Below are positions 11,552 through 23,137 of a DNA stretch of 64,000 bases, piece after piece. Under the pieces are notes generated by a model. The model saw only the letters and a list, made by a program, of their open reading frames with translations, did not search any database and was not told the origin of the DNA. This DNA is from Saussurea involucrata (Eukaryota; Streptophyta; Magnoliopsida; Asterales; Asteraceae). How positions within the stretch are numbered: the stretch's first letter is position 1; each line of letters opens with the position of its first letter. Position numbers and translations under genes: made by a program. Location: positions 60,434,484 through 60,498,483 of the forward strand of contig CM066313.1 of assembly GCA_033807775.1 (NCBI GenBank). Direction: 5' to 3'.

Positions 11552-12282
11552 CTACATCCCCCCCCCCTCCTGAGCAAACTCCTAGCATAGTCCAGAGGTC
11601 CTAGCTTAGTTGTCTTTCTTTCTTACATGCTCCTTAAAAACCTTCTGCTTATACTCTCTTAACAAAATCCCTTTCTAGCATGTTACTACCCAACCCTCAA
11701 CCTTGTCTGGTTCATAGAATTCTTTTGCAACTATATCAAGTCCCGGCATGTACAATGTAATTGCAATGGTATGGGCCCTTATACCATTATAATTACACCC
11801 TCCATGTTTAGACTCAACACCGTCACTAAGGTTCCAATTCCCAGCTTAGTTGGTACCTTTAACATATATATCACAACATTTTCCATATCTACCACTTATC
11901 ATATAAACATTATAATCATATTCTAATTCACATTATGCATCAAACAAAACATACTTGAAACCATAACCTTGTCACATTGACCATATCTAGCATACATAAA
12001 CATAATTACTCATCCAATACAGTTATAAAACTGGTCTTTCACAAAAACTGAACATGCTTTATCATAAATTCTAATATGGAATAGTATGCTCACCCCCGTC
12101 TTGATGCTCTGGACCGCAGCTCAGCCGTGAAAACTTTTTCTTTTAAAACACCCTTTCCTTATAAACCATTTTCTTACACGAAACAGTTTTTTTTTTTTAA
12201 AGGTTACTTATTTGAAAACTTGAGCACTTGGGTTTAAGTTCAAACACTCACCACTTGTGAATGCCCGAATCCCTTAAACCAA
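11552..12282 (-). other. Element A 5' leader
   Basis: 730 bp between PBS and gag with no ORF worth naming. It holds a C-run just before gag (about 11559-11567 on the plus strand) and a hairpin with a palindromic loop at 11765-11788. Confidence 0.7.
11765..11788 (-). promoter_or_regulatory. Leader hairpin with GGGCCC palindromic loop
   Basis: Perfect 8-bp stem, AATGGTAT with ATACCATT. On the RNA strand the loop is AAGGGCCC, a self-complementary hexamer after two A residues. This layout resembles retroviral dimer-initiation stem-loops, but no function is known here. Confidence 0.4.
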
Positions 12283-12295
12283 GGCTCTGATACCA
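12283..12295 (-). promoter_or_regulatory. Element A primer-binding site
   Basis: The minus strand reads TGGTATCAGAGCC, complementary to the 3' end of initiator methionine tRNA, 2 nt after the LTR end GGGATGTTACA. Confidence 0.92.
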
Positions 12296-12297
12296 AC

Positions 12298-13967
12298 TGT
12301 AACATCCCTTATCTTTAAAACACTCATTTAACGGAAAGTAACCTTAAAATACAGCGGAAGATTTGTAATTAAAACATTTAGATAAAATCCCATAATCTTA
12401 TAGAAAAGAGTACAAGTTTGCAACTTAAAACCAATAAGTTTGAGAAAAACAATATTCAACTGAAAAGCTTAGAGAATCCAAAACTATCATTCATCAAAAG
12501 AAAATATAGGCTGCTGAGCTGCCGCAAATCCAAAAGCTTCAAGCTGGAGCCTTTCCTTTATTCTTTGAAGATGTACCTGCCACTAAAAGATGAATAACAA
12601 CGGGGTAAGCTTACGCTTAGTGAGCACGCACCTATACCACATATCATCATGCATACATACTTGCAAAAACATAGCAATCACATACATGTAACATCCTTCC
12701 ATTCCTCAAGGCACAAAGCCAATAAGGAAGGTCATAACTAGACACTGGTACCAGGCCTCTTCATACATAACATATTCCCTAGGGGTATTACTACCACCAT
12801 AGGTACTCTTTCCTTTGGTAAAGCCAAACATACACATAATCACACATGCAATCCAACTACATACACATAACTTACATAATATAGGTAGAGTACTCACCTG
12901 TCAAGATGTCAATTACCAAGTACTTCACAGTGTATAATAATCACCTCGTACCACCTATAACATTCATACATACACATATCATAACAAGCCCAAAAATGGA
13001 ACTCTAATTCTATCCCATCTCTCATCCCGAAATGACATAGCTAGGATAGTCCAAATACCATAAAACTTTGCCAAACATTCAATTTCATAAGCCCCATTTC
13101 TATTGATTTCTAAACATAATACACATACCTTGAAATTCTAGACCGCGAACAACAATCCTCCTAGAACCTTTCACAACTTGAATCTTCCAAAATCACCAAA
13201 TCTTTCGCCTGGAAAATACAGCAACTTCGGACACTTGGTTCTCTCTACTGGGAACTCCGATGCCAAATCCCTCCGGTCAGAATGTATATTAGAGGGTCGT
13301 GAAGTCGCTGTCCAAATTTCACGACGATCCAACGGTTAACGAAGGAGAATCGGTCGATCTTTCACAGCAGCTCACAAGAACTCCGCCTGGAAAAATACAG
13401 CAAATTCGGACACTTGGTTCTCTCTACTGGGAACTCCGATGCGAAATCCCTCCGGTCGGAATGTATATTAGAGGGTCGTGAAGTCGCTGTCCAAATTTCA
13501 CGACGATCCAACGGTTAACGAAGGAGAATCGGTCGATCTTTCACAGCAGCTCACAAGAACTCCGCCTGGAAAAATACAGCAACTTCGGACACTTGGTTCT
13601 CTCTACTGGGAACTCCGATGCGAAATCCCTCCGGTCAGAATGTATATTAGAGGGTCGTGAAGTCGCTGTCCAAATTTCACGACGATCCAACGGTTAACGA
13701 AGGAGAATCGGTCGATCTTTCACAGCAGCTCACAAGAACTCCGAAAATCCCTTTCTCTTTTCTCTCTTCTTTGCTAAAGAAACAAATGGCTGCAAATGAG
13801 GGTGTTTAGGGTTTCCATCCCTTTACATACATGCCAAAACACACCCTCATCTTACAAAATTGATAAACTGGCCCCTAGATTCCTGAACACGTACATAACG
13901 ACCCAAAAATTAACTCAACCTCAAAAGAGACAGTTAATTCACGTAAATTGGGAAACGGGGTGTTACA
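12298..13967 (-). repeat. A right LTR (5' position)
   Basis: 1670 bp, pairing with 3984-5653. It contains the three 179-bp units at about 13206-13742. The outer edge is followed by the target duplication CAACA and the rest of LTR B. Confidence 0.93.
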
Positions 13968-15447
13968 CAACACTACCGGGACTCCATGGTACCGGGAGTC
14001 GGCCATACCGGGAGTCGGCCATACCGGGACTCCACCGGGACTTGACATCACCGGGAGTTGGTACTACCGGGAGTCTCAAGAACACAGTCGGTCGCTTTTC
14101 CAATCCAGAACCCAAATCAAAACTATACGGCTATTAATTAAGCTTTCTAATCCGATAGAAGTCTAATACTACTGATTATAACCACAAACTGTAAAGGAGT
14201 TTACCTCAAAATCGAATCCAACCCAAACGATTGATGCTCTATCCGTAGGTTTCTTCGCCTGCTTCTTTCACTCAGAACTCACACACACACACAATTTCTA
14301 AAAGAGGAAAGATGAGGATATCTGAAGAGATTGAGATATTTATACCTCAATTTTACACCTTTGGCTCAAACTACTCATTAAGGACTAAAACACCCCTAAC
14401 CTTATAATTTATCTCAAACTTACCCTAAACATTAAATATCATTGTTACATAAACTTAACGGATAGGGAAAATGTCTAACGGACTTACCCGGGGTATTACA
14501 CCAGACCAGGATATGGATCTGCAGTTTAAAAAGCCCACAAAAATAAAATGGAAATGCACAGCAGAAAAAATAAAAGTTCTGAACCAACAACATAGAAAAA
14601 GGTTTCTCAATTGCCTCTCCAAATGACAACAAAATCTGATGAATTCCATCTCTAAAAACAAAAAATAGCAGCATCCACCAAACCATATCAAAAGACGGAA
14701 ACATGTCAACAACATATCAGTCCAACAACCCCAAAAGTAAACAACACCTTTACTTACGAAATTGTAACCCACACCCCCTACCTCTAAAGTACGCACAGGT
14801 TATCACCATGTACCTCAGTTGCCTTATTATGTCCTAAATTTGAGCCTTCACCGTCTTGCCATCAACCTGTTTTCAAGTTGTTAGAGAAATCTCAACATAA
14901 GCCATAGGCATTAGGCATGAAGGAAGAACCAATAAATAAGTTGGCAAGTCAACTTTTTTATTAATCAACATAATTCACCATGAGTGTTTTTTAGTTTCTT
15001 ATAAATAAATCAAAGAGGCTAACCATAATTGACATGCTGCATGAAATTGAAAATATAGGTGATGTGATTGATGATATCAGTAATCATCTGTTTGAACAAC
15101 AAATACCTACTGCATGGAACTTAAATATCAAAACGAAAAAGATATGAATCAACATTATGTTAAATTAGTTTATTATATCCACTTTTCATGTTGATCCAAA
15201 TTTGACAAATCTATGCTAAAAAGGATATGAATATGAAGATCATAGATTCGTAAGTAAAATGATCCCACAAAATCATCAATAAAGGCAGCAGCAAAAGAAC
15301 AAGAGATTTAAGTTTTTATCAAATTTCAAACACAATGCAAATGCAAGGAGTAGATTGAATCACATTTCACACCTTATAGCTATAAAGCAAAAAGAGTAAC
15401 TGATATGTGATCGATCAAGGGACTTAGATTACATATCCTCTTGCTTT
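13968..15447. repeat. Duplicated flank, copy 2 (original position)
   Basis: 13968-14500 is LTR B and 14501-15447 is H1 DNA starting with the CCAGA duplication. H1 sequence continues past 15447, so this copy is in its native context and 5654-7117 is the derived one. Differences from copy 1 include a 16-bp extra unit and single-base changes near 14129, 14576 and 14757. Confidence 0.9.
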
Positions 15448-18175
15448 GAATTTAAACTACCATCAACTACAAATTATTCAACACATTAAAGTAATGTAAA
15501 AATAGTAGGTTTTATGAGTAAAATGAGGAATCATCAAAAGGAAAAGTAAAGAAAATAAAACTACGAAAAGATGGGTGTGTGAATCTAGTTGTAAAAGGCT
15601 ACAACAAACACAATTAGAAGTAAAAAGGATATAGTAAATGCATATACCATATGATACATCAATACATACCTCAAACTCTACTGTCACAGTCTATGCCCCC
15701 GTTTTAGCACCTAGTACGATTTTTAGAGTTGGAATTCTGATGTAGGAAAGGAAGAGAAGCAATAATTAAATAATTATTTCCACAAGATTGATAGTTATAA
15801 AACCATCCAATTCAATAATATCTATCAAGTACAAACCTTGCTTCCATGGGCATTGGGCTTGATCGTGAATTATACCGAGAAACAACAGGAATTCTAAAAA
15901 CATTCTACATAAAACAGGAAAGTCAGAGATTAAACTCTCATGAAAAGCAGCTAAATAACTCAATTATCAACCAAAACAAGATATAGTTGTAAAAGGCTAA
16001 AACAAACATAATTAGATGATGGTACATTGTGCTTGATAAATTGTCTTTTAAGACTTTTATTGTTGTCATTAGAATCCATATATAGCAACATTGGATTGAT
16101 ATGTTATTGTTATTGAAATATATTTTGATCTATAAAGTAATGGAATTCCATTTAGTTTCAAATCCTACAAACCAAATATTCCAAATTCTCATATGCTTCC
16201 AAATGAAGGACTATTAGGGTGTACCTTGGTTTTCTGGTTTTCTGTTCCAAATTCTCATATGCTTCACAGGTTCATTCTATTGAAAGCCATGATGAATTCT
16301 CAAAATCCTATCTAGAACAAACTTGAGAGTATGCAACTTAGGTTATCTTATTAATGATTCATCAGCTTCTATGCTGCTATTTTCTGCAGGAAACATGTCA
16401 AAGAAGGAAAATGTTGTTTTTTTTAGTCAGGCGGAGTTCTAGGACTGCTTAAATAGTTAAATGCACACAAACACAAACCAATTTCCACATCACAGAAAAC
16501 TAAATACCAAGATAGATGAAAGACGACTTAAAAATTGAGGTGTGATAAATCATTCTGTTAACTCAATTTGCATATTTCTTTTGCCTAAAACTCAAAAAAG
16601 GAACAAATGCACCACCCATTTTTTTCGAGAACCAGATCAGAGAGCATGGAGATGTATCAATTGAGGCACAAAATACTCGATCAAAATACTCTTTCATATA
16701 TATAGGTAGCAGCACCACCCACTAAATCCCTCTTTCGTTAAAAGCCCAAATGGAATACAAACCACATATGAAACAAAAAGCACAAAAAAAAGATTTCACA
16801 TTCAAAATAAGGTTTTTGAATAAAGAAAGTCATTAAAGTAATATTTTTTATGAAAATAAAAGAGAAATGGAGATGTGTTTTAAACAATATAAGTTAATAT
16901 ACATGAGATGTAGCTTCGATTTTACTATATCAATGCAATATTTTTATAATAGTTGATTTTACAACCACACCATTTGAATGCATCTTTCGTTATTCTTAAA
17001 ACATTTATAGCATACCATTGTCTGCCTCATTCAAAATAAGGTTTTTGAATAAAGAAAGTCATCAATGTAATATTTTTTATGAAAATAAAAGAGAAATGGA
17101 GATGTGTTTTAAAGTTTAAACAATATAAGGTAATAAGGGAAATTAGTAGAGATATGCAGAAGCAGGTTTTAACACCCACGTTCACAATAAAAGATTATCC
17201 CTGCATTTTGAATGAGATGTAGCTTGTAAACTTACATGAAAATGACTGCAAGTTTTGGAAGAAAAAAAAAGATTTCACGAATTTGCTAAATCAATTCACA
17301 AAATTATCCTATATTTCTCAACCTCCTATCAAATCCCATTGTCTGCCTCATTTTCAAACTGCAATTATGCACATACACATAGAACATAATAGAAATCAAA
17401 AATCCAATCCATACATATAGAACACAATAGAAATCCAAAAATTATCTCAAACAACAGAGAAAACCAATTGATATTGACCGTTTACTACATTAGAGATACT
17501 CAAATTAAGAAACCCTACTTCAAATCAAAATCTACCAAGAAAAATAAGGGGAAATAAAAGTGGGAGATTGACGAAGGACTTACCCAGATTAAGCATTGAG
17601 GTAGCGATATAGATCGTAGAAGCAGCTGGAGGCAGAAAGGAGCATGTCGCCAATTCGAATTTAGGGTTGAGAATACTTTGTGAATCGGTGTTTATATGGT
17701 GAATTCTTGAGATGGAAAGTAACAGGTAGAAGGAAATTGAAAAAATCTTCCATGCGTACTGCCGGTAAGGTGTGAGACGTGAAGTGGTATGGCATGAGAC
17801 GTGAGAAGGGTGTACTGCCGGTAAGGTGTGAGAGCATGGCTGGAGCGTGCGCTCTTTCTTGTGTGATGTGCAAAGCAAAAAGATTAAAATCAGGAAGAAA
17901 GCGTAGTAGGTAAAAGGAAGCAGAATAGGGGATAGTTTTTTGGTTCTCCATTTCCGGAAGGAAGAAAGAAAGCGTGCAACGTGAATAAGGAAATCATGGG
18001 CTGAGCTTGTACATTATGTATGGATGGGTCTGGTTTGAAAATCATTGCAGAAAAGGCTTGTACCTCATGCTTCATAGTTTGCACTTAAGAGTTTTTCAAG
18101 ATATGTGCTTAATCCTTGTACTCTATGCATTAAAATGTGTCTTTAAGACATTTTGCTTAAATGCTTATATATGTA

Positions 18176-18180
<5 letters not shown>
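15448..18180 (-). other. H1 5' half, passenger DNA
   Basis: AT-rich and without a recognisable coding exon. On the minus strand 17500-17700 resembles a 5'UTR/first exon, with an ATG followed closely by a GTAAGT donor-like site at about 17580. The last 250 bp (17930-18180) is the Helitron 5' region. I cannot name a source gene. Confidence 0.45.
16800..17131. repeat. Direct repeat of about 90 bp in H1
   Basis: The segment beginning TTCAAAATAAGGTTTTTGAA at about 16800 recurs at about 17031, running to the shared AAACAATATAAG. A few substitutions and a small insertion separate the copies. Confidence 0.8.
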
Positions 18181-18221
<41 letters not shown>

Positions 18222-18231
18222 TATATATATA
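18178..18231. repeat. (AT)n at H1 5' end
   Basis: AT dinucleotide run where H1 meets the right half of the G LTR. It conceals the exact Helitron 5' TC. Confidence 0.8.
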
Positions 18232-19275
18232 CATTCTTTAAACCCTTTTCGTTACTTATTACGACGAAATTGCGGTAACTTTAATCTAACAAGAACAAAG
18301 TATACATATGTTACAATTACAAATTTTGATAACTCCATACGATTTATAATAATTAAATCTCAATAAAGGCATTTTATGACGATTTGGATAGTTAGTACCG
18401 AATCTTCGAGATCGAAAACTCACTAGTGACCTTACGTTCATAGGTTTGAAGTAGGATCGTCTCGAAGTACTTGTGAGAGATTCCCGGATTCTATCGCTTA
18501 TCAAGTGAGTTATCACAGCCCCTTTTTCAATATTTTACATATTTTGGGGTGAAAAGCATGTCGTTACTACAACTATTTTACGCACCGGTTATCTCGTTTT
18601 CTTGGAAATACGAAACTTGCTATACTTGTTTATGCTCTATGGTATCTATGTTTTCTCAAATGTTGTAAGTTTGAGTTTTCTTTTGCTATCGTTCAAAAGT
18701 CCCCGTTTATTTTTACGTTACCCATTTAACTCATGTATTGAGCCGTTGGTAATTATGGATAACGTTATTTGGTTGACACCCCACTCACAAGTAGCGCTTG
18801 TTTGAGTGCATAATTATTGTTTGTATTTACGCATTGTTGGCGATAGAACATGCGGTGGGGAGATTCTGTCATAGGTCGGGTAACGGGCTCATAACTTAAA
18901 CATTTTACATACGATTACCTTGAGCAAGTGTTTTTATATCCGGTTGCCTTATCCACTTGTGCGGATTTAAACTATTTTCTATGACAACATTGTTGAACTC
19001 GTTAAACCTGTGATCTCACCAACTAGTGCATTAGTTGACCTTTTCATTGACATGCTTTTCAGGAGAACGTTTTTAAGGTTGGGATCTAGGAAGGCTACAC
19101 GTGATGAAGCATTCTTCATTATCTTCTAATTATGTCATTTCCCCTTTTGAAAAACGATTGTAAAAGACAATGTCTTCATCTTTGAAATGTATTTTGATGG
19201 TTGATGTGATCTTGTAACTTTTGATGTGAAACTTGAGCTGCACATCCCGTGTTTCCGCTTTAGCGGGGTGTGACA
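18232..19275 (+). repeat. G 5' LTR, right part
   Basis: Resumes with ATTCTTTAAACCCTTTTCG, matching about 26970-28014 of the 3' LTR, and ends TAGCGGGGTGTGACA. Short ORFs occur in both LTRs and are not considered genes. Confidence 0.92.
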
Positions 19276-19279
19276 GATT

Positions 19280-19292
19280 TGGTATCAGAGCC
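19280..19292 (+). promoter_or_regulatory. Element G primer-binding site
   Basis: TGGTATCAGAGCC, 4 nt after the LTR end, complementary to initiator methionine tRNA. Confidence 0.92.
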
Positions 19293-19593
19293 AAAGGTTA
19301 TAGAGAATACCGGTTTTCCTTTGAAAAACTGCAACTATAACCAAAAACGGGAAAGAACACTTAAATTACTAAACATGTTGCTAGTATAACTAATTCGGGT
19401 ATTGCATCATCGGTCTTTAATTAAACAAATCCTAATCACCTATGTTTAATTAAAGAAAGAGTAATGCGAGACCGGAAATGGATATACTAGGAATATGTGT
19501 GTTTTTCGCACTTGATGCTTCACGTTGTATGCCTAGTATGAGCGTAGTTATTGCCTATAGTATGCAATAGTATAGTACGCTTAGCTTTTATAT

Positions 19594-20229
19594 TTGTGCG
19601 ATAGTAATGTTATACACTCTTACTTCAGTACCACTATGTCATCATCATCATCGCACTCTTACTTCAGTACCACTATGTCATCATCGTCATCATCAAGCTC
19701 TCAACCCTCCTACATGTCGTCGAGCGAGCGATCATCGGAAGGCGAACGAGACCCATATGATGGATCAAGGATACCACCGACCGCGGTTCCACCACAACCC
19801 ACTCCCTTAGCAATACAACCTAACTCTAGAGGGCCGCGTATGAGGCTAACGGCTAGGAAAAGTGTCCCTATACCTAGACGAGTGAGTTTGAGGTCCGATC
19901 GGCAAGAGGCGCCGAAACCCTCGCGAGTGATCGAAGGAGTGCCTATTGGTCGTACGTCTGGCATGACCTGGGCCGAAGAGCAGCACCTTACGGCTGTGAC
20001 AGCAGATTTGCACGGATGTCAGATGAGGGTCAGTCATCAGAGTCAAGTCACGATAGAACTAGTAGAGTTAAGTCACCTCCTAACCAACATGTCGTCTGAC
20101 GCCCTAAGTGGAACAAGGAAAGCTCAAAGGATAGCCTTAAGGGCCGAGATAGTGTGCATAGTAGTAGTGATGCTACTGACTTTTATGGTGTCGTGGATCA
20201 TGTTTGAGATGTATCGGGGAGGATACTGA
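19594..20229 (+). CDS. Pre-gag ORF with C-terminal membrane segment (element G)
   Basis: 211 codons between PBS and gag, free of stops although the downstream polyprotein is broken. The N-terminus is Ser-rich, with a duplicated HSYFSTTMSSSSS block from a DNA tandem duplication. A Pro-rich stretch follows (PPTAVPPQPTPLAIQP), then a basic region (RMRLTARKSVPIPRR). Near residues 186-205 is one strongly hydrophobic segment, IVCIVVVMLLTFMVSWIMF, followed by EMYRGGY and the stop. This is the layout of a tail-anchored membrane protein. I recognise no family. It could be an accessory retroelement protein or a fortuitous leader ORF; nothing similar is visible in A's leader. Confidence 0.5.
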   Translation: MCDSNVIHSYFSTTMSSSSSHSYFSTTMSSSSSSSSQPSYMSSSERSSEGERDPYDGSRIPPTAVPPQPTPLAIQPNSRGPRMRLTARKSVPIPRRVSLRSDRQEAPKPSRVIEGVPIGRTSGMTWAEEQHLTAVTADLHGCQMRVSHQSQVTIELVELSHLLTNMSSDALSGTRKAQRIALRAEIVCIVVVMLLTFMVSWIMFEMYRGGY

Positions 20230-20325
20230 CCGGGATGGTGGAAGCTTCGTGAAGTGGAACTTTATTTCTAGTAATTTAAACGTTGTATTTAGATTTGTAA
20301 TTCTGTCTTCTAAAACACCCTAGTA

Positions 20326-20346
20326 CTGATGTGTGGCACACATCAG
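20326..20346 (+). promoter_or_regulatory. Inverted repeat before gag of G
   Basis: CTGATGTG and CACATCAG pair perfectly around a TGGCA loop, between the pre-gag ORF stop (20229) and the gag ATG (20548). Role unknown. Confidence 0.4.
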
Positions 20347-20526
20347 AAATTTTGTATTAAAACGGCTATTATTAATGGTTTTTAATGAAAAGGGCAATTT
20401 CACGTTTTTATATATGTGTTGAATATGCGACAGTTATTTTTATTGATTTCCAATATTTCGAATTACAAACGTATTCTTTACAAAATATCCGATTGTATTT
20501 ACTCAAAATTTTAATCAAATCGACAT

Positions 20527-21249
20527 TTGCAAATATGTTTTAGAAAAATGCCACCGAGAAGATCCACACGTCGCATGGGAGGAAATCCTGAAGAGCAAAA
20601 CCCCGATATTGCCCAAATCATAGCTCAACGTATCCAAGAGGCGATATCCGGCATAGTAACTCAAGTCACTGCGGGCATCAATCAGAGTCATAGGAATGTC
20701 AATGCGGGAGGAGGAACTCCCAATGACATTCAAGACAATGGAGGATGCAGCTACAAAACATTCATGACTTGCAAACCAAAAGAATTTCACGGAACCGAGG
20801 GTGCTATAGGATTACTTTCATGGTTTGATAGCATGGAGTCGGTACTCCATATCAGTAAGTGCTCGGAGGATTGCATGGTAGAGTATGCGGCCTGTCAGTT
20901 GCAAAAGCGAGCTCTAACCTGGTGGAACATTCAAGTCCAAACCCGTGGAAGGGAGGATGCATACAAGTTGTCCTGGACTGAGTTCAAGGAATTACTCATT
21001 GAGGAATACTGTCCCAAGAGCGAAGTTCAGAAATTGGAGACTGAACTTTGGGATCTTACCATGGTTGGTTCGGGGATAGATCGATACATCGCTCGTTTTC
21101 ATGAACTTGCGAAGTTAGTACCCCACATGGTTACACCAGAGAGCAAAAGGATTGACCGATATTTGCGTGGATTAGCTCCGGAGATTCGAGGGATGGTTAA
21201 GTCAGCAAGTCCGACCACGATCCAAGCCGCAGTGGCATTAGCAAACTAG
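20527..21249 (+). pseudogene. Element G gag, N-terminal part
   Basis: 240 codons; the likely start is the Met at 20548 (MPPRRSTRR). The gag core shows YKTFMTCKPKEFHG, then LTWWNIQVQ and the EYCPKSEVQKLE region. The frame ends at a TAG at 21247 created by a 1-nt insertion: without it AVALAN would read on into SLTYDAVRAG in the following frame. It is the capsid part of the polyprotein. Confidence 0.9.
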
Positions 21250-21250
21250 T

Positions 21251-23137
21251 TTGACCTATGATGCGGTCAGGGCAGGAACTTTGACTCAGAAAGGTGTCAG
21301 TAGTAAGAGAAGGCCAAAGAGTCAGTCAGGAAAGGCGATTGGAAGTAGTTCAAGTAGGAATAAGAAAGTAGTAGGAAATTTTGGAATGAATGCAAAGGAA
21401 GTAGGACGTTACAATGGACCCTTCCTGAAATCTAATCAGTGCAATTCGCATCATGAGGGAGCCTGTCTCATTTGTGGCATATGTAAGCAAAAGGGTCATT
21501 TAGCCCGGTACTGCAAGGTGGGGAAAAATGTAAAGGTGGAAGGAAGGGCATGCTATGAGTGCGGAAGTCCGGATCACTTCCGGAATGTGTGCCCAAGACT
21601 AAAAAGGGGACCAATCAATAACAACGCTGGGAACCAGGCAAGGCAAGCCAATCAGGGAAACGAAGGGGGACAAGCTCGAGGACGGGCATTTGTTTTAGGA
21701 GCAGAAGAAGCACGCCGAGACCCCAATGTAGTGACAGGTACGTTCCTCCTAAACGATTATTATGCATCCGTATTATTCGACACTGGTGCCGATAAGAGCT
21801 TTGTTTCGTTAGAATTTAGGCCTTTGATCAATCTAGAATCTAAGAAAATGCCGAATGCTTATATTGTTGAGGTTGCTAATGGATTTGAATTAGAGGCTAA
21901 GGATGTAATCTTAGGCTGTACCTTGAACTTAGCTGATAAGCTTTTTAGCGTTGATCTTATTCCAGTTGAGTTGGGGAGTTTTGACGTAGTAATAGGCATG
22001 GATTGGTTATGTAAAAACCGAGCAGAGGTTAGTTGTTTTGAAAAGATTATCAGGTTACCCTTACAAGGCGGAGAGACCCTTGTTGTCCAAGGAGATAGAA
22101 CTGGGAGAAACTTGAGGATAGTGTTTTGTATGAAGATCCATAAGTATTTAAAGAATAAGTACGTTGCTTTCTTGGCACATGTAGTAGAGAAGAAGTCCGA
22201 AGAGAGGCGAATCCAAGATATTCCTGTGGTGAAAGATCACCCAGAGGTGTTTCCAGACGATTTGCCTGGACTTCCCCCGCCGAGACAAGTCGAATTTCAG
22301 ATCGATCTCATACCCGGAGCAGCGCCTGTAGCCAAGGCCCCATATCGCTTAGCACCTGCCGAAATGCAAGAGTTGTCGAGTCAACTTCAGGAACTTCTGG
22401 ATAAGGGATTCATTCGACCAAGTTCATCACCCTGGGGAGCCCCGATTCTCTTCGTCAAGAAGAAGGATGGATCATTTCGAATTTGCATCGATTATAGGGA
22501 ACTAAATAAGATAACAATCAAGAACCGATATCCTCTCCCTCGAATAGACGATTTGTTCGACCAGTTGCAGGGTGCAACTTACTTCTCGAAGATTGACCTT
22601 CGATCGGGACATCATCAGTTAAGAGTCCGAGAGGAAGACATTCCTAAAACAGCTTTTAGAACTCGCTATGGACACTACGAATTTTTAGTCATGCCATTCG
22701 GGTTGACGAATGCGCCTGCTGTGTTTATAGATCTAATGAATAGAGTATGTATACCATACCTTGATAAGTTCGTGATTGTATTCATTGATGATATATTGAT
22801 CTATTCTCAGAGTAAGGAGGATCACGAGCAGCATCTAAGGGTAATTCTAGAGCTTCTTAAGGAGCATAAACTGTATGCCAAATTCGCTAAGTGTGAATTT
22901 TGGATTCGGGAAGTACATTTCTTAGGTCACGTAATTGGAGAAAAAGGGATTCATGTGGACCCGGCTAAAGTGGAAGCCATTCGGAAATGGGAAGCCCCAA
23001 GGACCCCAACGGAAATTCGCCAATTTCTAGGTTTGGCAGGATATTATCGGCGTTTTATCGAGAATTTCTCTAGGATTGCTAAACCTCTCACCATGTTAAC
23101 CCAAAAGGATAGGGAATTCGTTTGGGGAGTTTCATAA
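21251..23137 (+). pseudogene. Element G gag end, protease and RT
   Basis: Continues gag after the frameshift. Zinc knuckles CGICKQKGHLARYC and CYECGSPDHFRNVC are followed by protease LFDTGADKSFVS. RT shows AAPVAKAPYRLAP, KNRYPLPRIDDLFDQLQGA, MPFGLTNAP and catalytic FIDDILIYS, then VHFLGHVI and GYYRRFI. The frame stops at TAA (23135-23137) between FVWGVS and EEAFQLL, where a Gln codon is expected (CAA to TAA). Confidence 0.93.

Larger units (their letters stand above)
3984..13967 (-). mobile_element. Ty3/Gypsy element A, rearranged
   Basis: Minus-strand element with two 1670-bp LTRs (3984-5653 and 12298-13967). Its LTRs run TGTAACACCCCG to GGGATGTTACA. Target duplication CAACA lies at 3979-3983 and 13968-13972, with a third copy at 5654-5658. 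The PBS is at 12283-12295. Between the left LTR and pol there is no PPT or native 3' internal sequence; instead 1464 bp of the right-hand flank (LTR B remainder plus H1 DNA) is present. The element is thus a rearranged locus whose pol is cut at 7117/7118. Confidence 0.9.
2825..14500 (-). mobile_element. Solo LTR B, split by Gypsy element A
   Basis: On the minus strand the LTR runs TGTAATACCCCGGG to GGGTTGTTACA. Its parts are 2825-3983 and 13968-14500; the right part is also duplicated at 5654-6170. Target duplication CCAGA is present at 2820-2824 and 14501-14505. No B internal region is present, so it is a solo LTR left by LTR-LTR recombination before A arrived. The 5' LTR of element D (57799-59445) is a relative: same ends, and shared internal motifs at 3030-3270 versus 58980-59170. 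Confidence 0.88.
2112..18180 (-). mobile_element. Helitron H1, reverse orientation, inside G's LTR
   Basis: Read on the minus strand it ends at 2112 with a GC hairpin (CCCACGC with GCGCGGG), GTACACCA and CTAG followed by T. Its 5' region near 18180 reads TACTACATATATAAGC and then AAAATGTCTTAAAGAC, shared with the 5' regions at 28385 and 44162. The exact 5' TC is lost in the adjoining (AT)n tract (18178-18231). No Rep/helicase is seen. Contents are a tRNA-like module, unidentified passenger DNA, solo LTR B and Gypsy A. Excising it restores a continuous G LTR, as in the 3' LTR. Confidence 0.82.

Noticed and set aside
17525..18084. Overlapping minus-strand ORFs of 64-117 codons in H1
   Set aside because: Low-complexity or UTR-like translation without recognisable motifs; the region looks like a captured non-coding exon and Helitron end.
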